The notes under the pieces are model-generated. The model was given only the letters and a program-made list of their open reading frames with translations, was not told the origin of the DNA and ran no database searches. A stretch of DNA of 64,000 nt from Schistosoma haematobium (lineage: Eukaryota; Platyhelminthes; Trematoda; Strigeidida; Schistosomatidae). The translations under genes and the position numbers were made by a program. The stretch's first letter is position 1. Every line of letters begins with the position of its first letter. The stretch lies in the NCBI RefSeq assembly GCF_000699445.3, contig NC_067196.1:76391864-76455863 (forward strand). Direction: 5' to 3'. Below, piece after piece: positions 1 to 62,145 of this stretch.

Positions 1-1202
1 ATATTATCTATGGCAAATTTAAAATATTTTGATGTTTGTTACTGATGAGTAGCAAAACTTCATAAATTGAGACTACTGTGGTTTATGCTGACACTTATAA
101 GTAGTATATAGCGGAAATAGGAAGTGGAAAGCCTAGCAGCAGAAAATTGAATTGAAGAAAACAGAAACGAAATCAGAGAGCAATCAAAATAAAAACATAG
201 GAAAATAATGGAGTAGGTAAAGTACAATGCAAAGAAGATATGCAAATGTATTTAATGAATGATTTTCATATTTTACTAAGCCACTGTATGTTTTGCATAA
301 ACAATAGATTGGTTGTCCCTGACTGAGTGTTTGTTCACTACACAATCACCTAATATCAGAATGCCATGATGACAATAATATAACTCGATCGACAAAACTC
401 ATCTGTATAAAGCTACAACACGATTAATCAGTGACCTGAAAATAAATAACATCTGGGATAGTTATTTTTCACATCTCATTATCCCTAATTTCAGAAGAGG
501 AATCAAACTATTGGAAAAAGACAGTTTGTGATAACTAAAATTGATAGTGTGAATAAACCTGATAGGCATTGATCAATCTATGGTAGAAATCATAGCTGTT
601 GAAAGAGAGCAATGGAAATGAATGCTATTTGATCGAGTAAAATGATAAGTAGACGATTTCCCATCATCTCTACTAAGCAAGTGTAGTTTATAATGGAATT
701 TAAATAAGTCTAATTAATCGAAATGCAAAGCAGCATTAATTAAAATGATTGAAAAAGAGAGACAGACACCAACGGTTTTACTTTTTTTCAGTCTGCTTAA
801 TTGTTACGTTCACGACTGAGATTCTTTTAATACAAACATGAACTGACGCGAAGTCTGTAGAACGGCCATTGTCATATACAACACTTTATCAATTACTCTC
901 AAACGATAAAACCCAGGAAGATAGGAGTGCAAAAAAGATTGATATTCAACGAAGTCAGGATGGTCAAAATTTAAAAAGAACAACTCCGCGTATATCTATA
1001 GTAATATGCAATTACTTTGAGACAACAAAACTACCAGACTAAAGGGGATATAACAGCAAAGGTCACTGAGGAAATGCGAAGCATAAAGATATAAAGCAGT
1101 TGTATTCTTACCAGATGAAACCATGATTTATTAGCAAAGAACTACATAACCTGATCTCTCCTTAGCAGTAATTTAGGAAAACAAAAAAATTATCCCACTC
1201 AC
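1..1202. other. par-3 intron sequence, nothing recognised
   Basis: AT-rich sequence after the donor of exon 19. Reading both strands I found no exon-like frame with good splice sites, no RNA gene and no repeat that recurs elsewhere in the window. Confidence 0.5.
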
Positions 1203-53402
<52,200 letters not shown>

Positions 53403-53647
53403 GTTCCATTTCTGGCAGTGATGACCTTCAAGAGACAGCTGTGGAAATTACTCCCAGTGACCTTCGTCCGATTTACCCATGTTAAACAATCAGATTTATT
53501 TCACAGAATATCTATTACATACTAATGCTTCGAGAGTGTAATGTTTATGGTATATCTTCTACAGGCACTGCCGTCTCTTGGTAGGCACGGTGTCAATATA
53601 TTGTAGTGACCTACTTTTATCAAGAGAACGCGATTGGTTTAATGGAA
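53403..53647 (-). promoter_or_regulatory. par-3 5' leader and probable promoter interval
   Basis: Only 245 bases separate the par-3 start codon from the LTR element that runs in the opposite direction. The 5'UTR and, unless there are further upstream exons, the core promoter should be here. No convincing TATA box or initiator was found. CAG trinucleotides near 53413 and 53438 could be 5'UTR cis- or trans-splice acceptors. Confidence 0.35.
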
Positions 53648-53813
53648 TGTGGTGTTTAAACGAACTAATAGTACCTTTGTACTTGTTGAATGCTCGATTT
53701 CGAATTCCAAATACAATACATTAGTTTGTGCTTGTGTTTCACTTCTTAGTTCAATTGCGTTATTTCTGGTACTCTTAGTTCGTGCTATAATTCAAATAAT
53801 TCAAAACATTATA
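53648..53813 (+). repeat. 5' LTR of the gag-only element
   Basis: TGTGGTGTTT to AACATTATA; 166 bases. It starts 245 bases from the par-3 start codon and points away from it. Confidence 0.88.
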
Positions 53814-53907
53814 CTGGCGTCCCGATGGAGCCTGTAATGGAAAGTTAGATATTCATTCAACTTCGGAAGCTTTTGAAGATTACTTTGAAAGGTTCGAAAT
53901 CTGGGCT

Positions 53908-54807
53908 ATGACCAAGGAAGATGATGAGGATGTTAATATTGTGGCACACTTCCTCACATTCATTGGAAAAGAAGCATACAGCTTATTAAGAACTCTGGCT
54001 ATGCCGGAAAAGCCCATTTCGCTTCCTTATACAGCTCCCAAGGAACTGCTACTAGACTATGTTCAGTATACAGATTTCGAATGTCGTAAAGGAGGAAGAT
54101 TTCGTAAAACGATTCGTGAGGATATAAAAAATTCCACTACATTACGTCATCCCAACCCAGTTCATACTCAAGATTATGCAGACAATTCATTGAGGAGTTG
54201 CAATGCATTTCACGAAGATGGGCACAAGTTTGGTCAGTGTTTGTCCTGTGGCAAGTTCCACTCTTTTAATTCATGTAAATTCCGTAATTCTAAGTGCTTT
54301 AAATGTGGTGATGTTGGACATAGTCAGTCAGTCTGTAATACTAATGTTCATCTTATTGCAACTAATATTAAGACTTGTAATTCTGATTCTACTGAGTTGA
54401 GTATTTATAATGATGGTTTATCTTTATCAACGATTGCAATAGACAATGTAGAGTCACAAAGTAGTTCAGAGTTAAATGAAATTCAAAATTCTTGCGAAAC
54501 AACAGCTTCTAACCAATCGATCTATCAGATTTCTCATGTTATTGTACCAAATTTGGCTCTTCCTAATGATTCATATATTTCTGATGAAATTTCTTACAAG
54601 TTTGAAGAAAATACGTTGAGTGAACATAATTATGATAGAAAACCTGATGTATTTTTGATAGATGCTGATTTTTCTAATGATCCTTTAATCTGCAATGACA
54701 TTCTTAATGAATTCGAGGAAACTGTTCCAGAAGAGTCAAGTCTTGATGTCATACCAAACATTGTTTGTCCCCATAATTCATTTGTTTCTTATGGGAAGCT
54801 TGTTTAA
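53908..54807 (+). CDS. Gag-like nucleocapsid protein of the LTR element
   Basis: About 299 residues from the first ATG, but capsid-like sequence (EDYFERFEIWAMTKEDDEDV) is readable upstream without a stop, so the true start may lie nearer the 5' LTR. N-terminal part: helical capsid-like region (FLTFIGKEAYSLLRTLAMPE). Middle: two zinc knuckles, CLSCGKFHSFNSC (CX2CX3HX4C, one residue short) and CFKCGDVGHSQSVC (canonical CX2CX4HX4C). C-terminal part: Ser/Asp/Asn-rich, probably an eroded continuation toward protease. It would package element RNA. A long intact frame in an element with ~10% LTR divergence is notable. Confidence 0.85.
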   Translation: MTKEDDEDVNIVAHFLTFIGKEAYSLLRTLAMPEKPISLPYTAPKELLLDYVQYTDFECRKGGRFRKTIREDIKNSTTLRHPNPVHTQDYADNSLRSCNAFHEDGHKFGQCLSCGKFHSFNSCKFRNSKCFKCGDVGHSQSVCNTNVHLIATNIKTCNSDSTELSIYNDGLSLSTIAIDNVESQSSSELNEIQNSCETTASNQSIYQISHVIVPNLALPNDSYISDEISYKFEENTLSEHNYDRKPDVFLIDADFSNDPLICNDILNEFEETVPEESSLDVIPNIVCPHNSFVSYGKLV

Positions 54808-55231
54808 TGCGAAGCACGAGTATTAAATGAGCTCCATTCTGATTACAATTCAGATTATTTCACATCAATTGCTGTTAATCCTTATCACAAATTCACTTCC
54901 AATGTATACTCCAGTCAATGTGAGAAATATGTTTTAAACGAAGCCACATTATTCATAACTTGGGGATATAAAGATCCAACATTATTTCGTGGGGGAGGAT
55001 AGTGTTCAAATTCTAGATATTAATGATTTCAGTACAAAACCGATATGCTGATTGTATACAATTCAAGGTGAGTCTGTTCCGATTTCGTTTGTTAATTCCA
55101 ATACTAATGAGTACTTTCTAGATACTACAAAGTTTTTATCTTATACAATGTCGGACAGACTCAGGATGAACCTAACAAAAAGATGTACAACCGATTACAA
55201 ACACTTATACTTCTATTTAAGCTGTGGCGGA

Positions 55232-55397
55232 TGTGGTGTTTGACGGAATTAATAATACCTTTGTACTTGTTGAATGCTCGATTTCGAATTCCAAATACAA
55301 TACATTCGTTTGTGCTTGTGTTTCACTTCTTAATTGAATTGCGTTAATTCTAGGATTCGTAGTTCATAATACAATTCAAATAATTCAAAACATTATA
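55232..55397 (+). repeat. 3' LTR of the gag-only element
   Basis: Same termini and length as the 5' LTR. Only a short purine-rich stretch (GTGGCGGA) precedes it. Confidence 0.88.
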
Positions 55398-55402
55398 TGG
55401 AA

Positions 55403-55660
55403 ATAATGATTATTATAACCAATTGTACCAGTGGTTGTTTTACTGTACTTGTTTGTTTAACTGTACTGAAAACGTCCATCATTCTTTCATTATCCATTCG
55501 TGGATTGTGACTTTGTACGCTCTTACGTTCGCCCGCTGATTCCACTTGTATTTCTCTGGTACGATCTCTGTATTCCTTCGATATCACGAGATCTCCAACG
55601 AATATATCTCGTCACAACCTGCAACCGCCTTCTGATTTCTGGTACGCAACCTCCTTGTAG
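55403..55660 (+). other. Repeat-like interval between two retroelements
   Basis: A segment ending GACGCCACACTACA near 55700 could be part of another LTR. I found no second copy in the window, so it is left unclassified. Confidence 0.3.
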
Positions 55661-56265
55661 TAGTGTTCATAGTCAGACATGACTCGACGCCACACTACAA
55701 TGTGTTGTCACTAAATAGCACAGCTGCCCAGAATAAGTCTTATGACGGTGGGCCTGATAGGATTCCTTCATCATTTGTGAAATATGGTAATAGAGAATTA
55801 CCATTATTTTGTTTAAACTTTTCAACCTATCTATTGCATATGGGACCTATCCATCTGTATGGAAAGCATCTCTTATCACCCCTAGTTTCGAAATGGAATC
55901 ACGTAGTGATATGGTTAACTATAGGCCCATTAATTTGTCATCCGTGCTATCAAGAATCATGGAAAAAATCATCCACAAATGGCTACTATCATTTTTACTT
56001 TCGGCTAGTCTGGTTAGCTCATTCCAACACAGGTTTATGACTAAACGTTCATGATTCACATCGTACCTGGAATTTTTTTATCAAATTACACAGAGAGATG
56101 TTGGTCAGTCAATGATAATTCTGTACTTCGATTTTAGTAAGGCTTTCGACAGTGTCTTATACAAACTTCCTCTAAAACTCTCTTCATTTGTCATACAGAA
56201 TCCACTTTTATCTAGGCTCAAAGCTTTTTTAGAAGAACGTAGCCAAATCGTCCTGTATGGCTAGT
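55661..56265 (+). mobile_element. CR1/Jockey-like reverse transcriptase fragment, decayed
   Basis: RT fingers and palm motifs are spread over frames: GGPDRIPSSFVKYG, then YPSVWKASLITPSFEMES, NYRPINLSSVLSRIMEKIIH, SSFQHRFMTKRS, and motif A YFDFSKAFDSV at about 56131-56165. It stops before the catalytic YADD box. No endonuclease or 3' end was found. This is a different clade from the RTE-like LINEs in the par-3 introns. Confidence 0.85.
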
Positions 56266-56674
56266 GAGATTCAACCAAGCCCTAGCCAAGTCGTTCAGCA
56301 GTTGGGTCACTGAATATCGAACCGCTCACTGATCCCTGTCAAGGTCAAGGATGACCAACGCGAATCAGTTAATCGTACGCCGTGGACTGTCCCATACGGT
56401 GGTGGTCTTACTTTCCCTTGTATCTACTTTGGCTAATATATTTCTGTATTGGCGTCCTTTGTGTTGTACAGCCTTCAAAGCATTTATAGTACCTCGATAC
56501 GTCAGTGTGGTTGTTCACGTAAGGTGCTGACCACGAGGTGTGACTTCGACGTTCGAACTTTTCCGAGCACATTGCATTTCAAGTTATAGAGAAAATGTAT
56601 CTAACCCACTCCTGAACATCGTATACTAGTTTACAGTAATCGCAGGTATAATGACCTGAATAAAAATGAAGGTG
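56266..56674. other. Unclassified repeat-like sequence
   Basis: Higher GC than the surroundings with mixed composition; likely retroelement debris. No coding frame. Confidence 0.3.
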
Positions 56675-57052
56675 TGTAGAATTATGGTCAACCATGGTAT
56701 TAGTACTGCTCTAATAATAGACCTAATCCTAAAATTATACATTTGTCATGATGCAACCGCCGATCTACAAGATCTTATATGGAAGTCACATCATTGTCTA
56801 CACTGACTCACCGTATCGTAACAGTCACCAATACATGATGGAGAACAAGCTTAGACTAAAGACAGAACAATATATTTAATATGAATAAAAGATACAAGAT
56901 AACATTCAATGGGGACCACGCCTGCAAGGCCGAGCCATGCCATCCGGTGAGTTCGAACCCCTCCACTTCATTGTTACCGCTTCCTCCATCGTCGGGATTT
57001 TCTCCGCGTCAAATGTTGAATATGTATTCTCTCAGTTGGCTTGTGTTCAGCT
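56675..57052 (-). mobile_element. LTR of the 58.5-kb family, minus strand
   Basis: Begins TGTAGAATTATGG, the reverse complement of the family LTR end, and contains ACCACGCCTGCAAGGCC and GAGCCATGCC. It is truncated near its 5' end. 56675-57009 pairs with 57419-57753. Confidence 0.85.
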
Positions 57053-57395
57053 TCTTATTTTCTTTCTACTCATCTTAATATATGAAGTCTACATATGTGA
57101 GTATTTATAATCATTACTTTTATTAATATCATTTTTGGTCCCTCGAAACATAAGATATTCTTTTCATCCATTCTTGTCCTTTTAAACATATTTTATTTCT
57201 AAACATCCAAAGTCTATAGCTAAAAACAAAAAATACAGATTATCTTCTCATATTCATTTTGTCTTCACCACATATATATAACGCATGCAAATTTAAATTT
57301 GATAATCCTTTGCAATTAACTGTGAATTTCATAGCACCATTCTAAATTATTATCACACAAATGTTTGTAGTAATTTCCGTTTCATCCTGTATACT

Positions 57396-57753
57396 TGTAG
57401 CGGCACTGAGCCACAACCACGTGGAGAAAATCCCGACGATGGAGGAAGCGGTAACAATGAAGTGGAGGGGTTCGAACTCACCGGATGGCATGGCTCGGCC
57501 TTGCAGGCGTGGTCCCCATTGAATGTTATCTTGTATCTTTTATTCATATTAAATATATTGTTCTGTCTTTAGTCTAAGCTTGTTCTCCATCATGTATTGG
57601 TGACTGTTACGATACGGTGAGTCAGTGTAGACAATGATGTGACTTCCATATAAGATCTTGTAGATCGGCGGTTGCATCATGACAAATGTATAATTTTAGG
57701 ATTAGGTCTATTATTAGAGCAGTACTAATACCATGGTAGACCATAATTGTACA
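57396..57753 (+). mobile_element. Solo LTR of the 58.5-kb family, plus strand, internally deleted
   Basis: TGTAGCGGCACTGAG to ATAATTGTACA, flanked on both sides by TACT (57392-57395 and 57754-57757), a possible 4-base target duplication. About 55 bases present near the start of the 58.5-kb LTR are missing. No internal sequence follows. Confidence 0.8.
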
Positions 57754-58496
57754 TACTATTACATAAATCTACATGTAGTTGTCCGAGTGCACTCAAAGTT
57801 TTTAATACTTGTTTGTTTACTTCAGAGGCCGATATTCATTGCGCTATTATTATTGTGGTTGAACCGTTTCACCAGGTGTTCATTTTTTCTCTCTTTTTTC
57901 CTTCCAAATAAATATTATTCTTAAGATTTTGAAGTTTGTGATTCAGACAATAACTTGTGTTACACTTAAATTAACTTCTCAGACTCGTTTCGTCTTCACT
58001 ATGAATATATGAGTCATACATATTAATAATTAGTTTTCTTTGCACTTAATTGAGACTTTCATAGCATCAATCCAGACGATAACTGCACAAAGACTTGTTC
58101 TCACGTCATGTCTCAGTGCAATAATAAGTTATTTTTTCTTAATAATTTTATATTTTATTATTGTTACTAATTCAGCGATACATGCATAGTCGTTTATTCT
58201 TGTTTTGTGTTCATAAACACGCTTATTAAACTAGTTGCGTATTTCACGTCTCCTTTATTTCTATTCCTTTATTTTCCCCCTTCCTTCTTTAATGTCGATC
58301 CAATATTCTTCTCAATTACACAGAACCAGATTTATTATTATTATTCTATTATTATTACCCTCTTTTCCCGAATATGGTAAATATAATCCTAACATTATTG
58401 AAAACTCTGTATTATTGTATTTTTGAAAAAACCCGGAATGGATTCTTCAAAACACTTATGTCCCCGTAAGACGCTTGTGAATAACAATAATATATC
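57754..58496. other. AT-rich flank, retroelement-derived in part
   Basis: 57960-58115 (ACTCGTTTCGTCTTCACT, GAGACTTTCATAGCATCA) imperfectly repeats 57255-57370 in the spacer between the two LTRs, so both are probably pieces of one element. No gene. Confidence 0.4.
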
Positions 58497-58908
58497 TGTA
58501 GTGGCATTGCATAATAGCCACACAATCCACAAAGCTGTGAACACGAGACTACTCAGAAAATAGATATTCAATATTTAACGCGGAGAAATACCTAACAATG
58601 GAGAAGGCGCGAATAATGAATTGACTGGAGTTGATCGAGTGGCATGGCTCGGCCGTGCAGGCGTGGTCTCTGCTGAATGTTACCTTATATCTTCTATTCA
58701 TATTAAATATATTGTTCTTTCTCTAGCCTAACCTTGTTCTACATCATGTATTGGTAATTGATACGATACAGTGAGTTGGTGTAGTCGATGGTGTGACATC
58801 CACGTAAAATCTTGTAGATTAGGCAGTTATATCATGACAAATCTACAAATTTAGGATTAGGTCTATTATTAGAGCAGTACTAATATCATAGTAGACCATA
58901 ATTCTACA
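58497..58908 (+). repeat. First LTR of the tandem element
   Basis: 412 bases with TG...CA ends. Same family as the LTRs at 26.75, 56.7 and 57.4 kb. Confidence 0.9.
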
Positions 58909-61733
58909 TTGGTGAGCCCAACTAATGAAACGCAATCTATTATTGTTAATCCTTATTTCCACCTTAACCTTCTCAATTGGTTTTTATTTTTGTAAACCCA
59001 GTATTCTAATAGTCCTTTGATTAATGGTCACATATATTATCGTAATGTTATATCTATTAGTTCACATAACCTACTAGCTCAATCGATAATAAAAGTTGAT
59101 CATCTATATCAACTAATTAGCTTTGATGGTTCGTTAACAAGCTTTAATAGCATTTACCTGCTTCAGCAACATAGACTTGTTTAAACATCAAGCTCTAGCA
59201 AATATGACCTGTTAATAACGTAAATATACATTGACTAGCAATGCAATCAAGGACTAAATAGTTATCTGGATCTAATTCTCAGTGTTCCTTCACTTAACTC
59301 CTCATCCCGTTTTAAACTGTGCACTATCCTGTGATATCTTTTCTTCCGACCACTGCCTGCCGAATTTCACATTCTCGAGTTCCGTTGTCAAACAACAAGG
59401 ATGACACTTCTCCAAAAACATACGGTGAGTTTCAGCTATAAGTTTTCTGCAAGCATAAGGTCATTTTTAGATAGCTCGTTCAATGACAACCACACAATTA
59501 TCTGGATTCATTCGATTGTTCTGATCCGAGCGAGTGGCGAAAACCTCAACAGCATCAAGCACCCTGGAATTAATTGCCATACTGCATGTTTTATTCTGGA
59601 TGCTTTTGGATCAATACTACTCACGAATGGCGTTATATATGTCGTCCACTGAATAATCTAATTTTTAGAAATAATCCAGGCGAGTTCAGCTATCTTACTT
59701 AATGATTTTTGTACTGAACATATATATGTTTTCCAGTTGCTTTTGCCATATATTTGTAAGTGTCCCTAGGCTGAATGCAGTAACTTCTTATGGAATGTTT
59801 ACTTTGCGTCATATTCCTGCCTAAAGTTTCATAAGTAGTCTTAACTTCAAAATTATTTTCTGGTCATGTTCATTATTTTTAAATTGTCATATACGTCAAC
59901 AACCTGCATGTTAACCTGGCCCGTACATACGTTTTACTATATCTTCATGTCTTCTAAATTTAGAAATCATCTGAATCGTCTTTAACATTTATCAATAAAC
60001 CCATCATAGTCGTTGTTGCTAATCGTATTCGGGTTTATGGATTGATTTATCATATTAGCAGCCTAAAATGCGAACATAGTTTAGATAATAAGATTAAAAA
60101 TTTAGGTACTATCAACTGCACTAGTAAAATAACTAAATCCCCAGGTAGCTGTTGGCTAAACAAACGTTTCAAATCAAAACTCCGTAGCCTACTAGATTTA
60201 ACACTAAACGAATATTTCTGAATTGAAATTTATAATTAAATTAGGCGTCTCTGATTCTTTAACGTTATAAATTTCTGATAATTTCGAATCACCTAAAGCA
60301 ACAATACCTATTTTTCCACTGGCTAATCCTCAATCAACACTATAACTAGTTAAACATAATAGTTTCAGGATATCGTCATAAAGCATTGTCATGACTTGAC
60401 AATCACGTAATATGATTGATAAAATTAATGAAACTATTAGCAAAATCGGTCAGCAAATTGACTTATAATTATCACTAGTGTTGTTTTTCTTTTATCTTCA
60501 TTCACTACAGATGATTACAGTAGGTTTCTCTATCAGTTGCTCATTCAGTAAATATCTCAAAACCTTGTCAGTCTAATTGATGGTTTAGCGACACAATCAT
60601 GCATGCAAATAATCAGTATAAGCAGTCGAGCAAATCTCCTGCAAACTGAGAACATCAATGTCGAATTTACCCCAACACTGACTAAGGTTCAAGCCATTAT
60701 CATAGACATGAGTTGGGAGTGTACTCCCTTGGTTACAACTTATGTTCTCCCTGATAATCACATGAGCATCACTCACTGTTAATCATCTTGTAAAAACATA
60801 TTTAGCCAAATACATCTTGCAGCACCACATCACTTAGTAATATGACACATAAGCTTAACTGATTTCAATAACTTATAACCACTATATCTCAATTAAATCG
60901 TATTCCGCCTTATAATAAACTGCATACTTGCAACTAACTTGTATGCCCAATCAGCCGGCAAGTATAAATATAAATAAATAGTCTGCCACAGATCAGAACA
61001 TTGAGTCTAGAGCATGTCTCTTACGAACACACTCATGTTTAACGATTTGTTCCTAGCTATCTGTCCGAAATTCATATAATCATCACTCACGTATTTAAAT
61101 TTTGTTTTGATGAACATTCATGTGTATTAGTAGTATTACTAAATTCTATCACGGTCAAGTAAAAATGAGGTTGAGAAAATCTCCCCGTAACTAAATAAAC
61201 CGTATCAAACTAACTGGAACACTAGTCGGAATTCTTCTCCACGGTATACTTTTGTTCCTTCAGTTAGCCTACTAAAACAGATGCATTTGGAATTCAACTC
61301 ATATGGACAACTTACCGGCATAATCGTTATTTGATTTCATAATTTAAACCAAAACTAATACCAATATTAATATTTCTACAACATTCATTACTTTAATACT
61401 TCTAAACACAAAATACTTACTACCTATACGTTAAGTTATTAACCAACGGCTATTAGCACGCATCGTTTTATTATTATTATTATTGTTATGCCATTCTTTA
61501 TAGTTCAAATAATCTTCACCCAAATTCTCATTTCAAGCATGTTAGGCATGAAGGCAGATATTTTAAAATTATTACATGTATTTTCCGACCAGAAGCTGCC
61601 GCCTTCTTTTGATTTATCTTTCAGCTTATCAATACCCGGAGGATCCTTATTATCCTTGGTAACCTCCGGCGCGCGACGATCCCATCCAATTTGGTATCGA
61701 ACCAACATCACGTTGATTCTGGTGGGAGAGTAG

Positions 61734-62145
61734 TGTAGTGGCATTGGACAATAGCCACACAATCCACAAAGCTGTGAACACGAGACTACTCAGAAAATAG
61801 ATATTCAATATTTAACGCGGAGAAATACCTAACAATGGAGAAGGCGCGAATAATGAATTGACTGGAGTTGATCGAGTGGCATGGCTCGGCCGTGCAGGCG
61901 TGGTCTCTGCTGAATGTTACCTTATATCTTCTATTCATATTAAATATATTGTTCTTTCTCTAGCCTAACCTTGTTCTACATCATGTATTGGTAATTGATA
62001 CGATACAGTGAGTTGGTGTAGTCGATGGTGTGACATCCACGTAAAATCTTGTAGATTAGGCAGTTATATCATGACAAATCTACAAATTTAGGATTAGGTC
62101 TATTATTAGAGCAGTACTAATATCATAGTAGACCATAATTCTACA
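61734..62145 (+). repeat. Second (shared) LTR of the tandem element
   Basis: Offset by 3,237 bases from the first LTR. Differences seen at the GGCATTGCATA/GGCATTGGACA position only. Confidence 0.9.

Larger units (their letters stand above)
53648..55397 (+). mobile_element. Compact gag-only LTR retrotransposon
   Basis: Two 166-base direct repeats at the ends, flanked by the same five bases TGGAA (53643-53647 and 55398-55402), which reads as a target-site duplication. A likely primer-binding site (TGGCGTCCCGATGG) follows the 5' LTR by one base. The interior holds one Gag ORF and about 420 bases of remnant. No protease, RT, RNase H or integrase was found, so it is an internally deleted, non-autonomous element of Ty3-like type. 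The LTRs differ at roughly 17 positions by eye, so the insertion is not very recent. Confidence 0.88.
58497..62145 (+). mobile_element. Complete non-coding LTR element (LTR-internal-LTR)
   Basis: Two 412-base LTRs, TGTAGTGGCATTG to ATTCTACA, bracket 2,825 internal bases. The internal part begins TTGGTGAGCCCAAC, where a primer-binding site belongs, and ends in GGTGGGAGAG just before the second LTR, a good polypurine tract. The LTRs differ at only about two positions. No gag or pol could be read, so it must rely on another element's proteins. The second LTR is shared with a further internal copy. Confidence 0.9.

Noticed and set aside
54203..54400. A 65-residue plus-strand open frame
   Set aside because: It is an alternative-frame shadow of the Gag ORF.
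56881..57547. Identical peptides on opposite strands as a duplicated small gene
   Set aside because: They are mirror readings of the two inverted LTRs, not a gene family.
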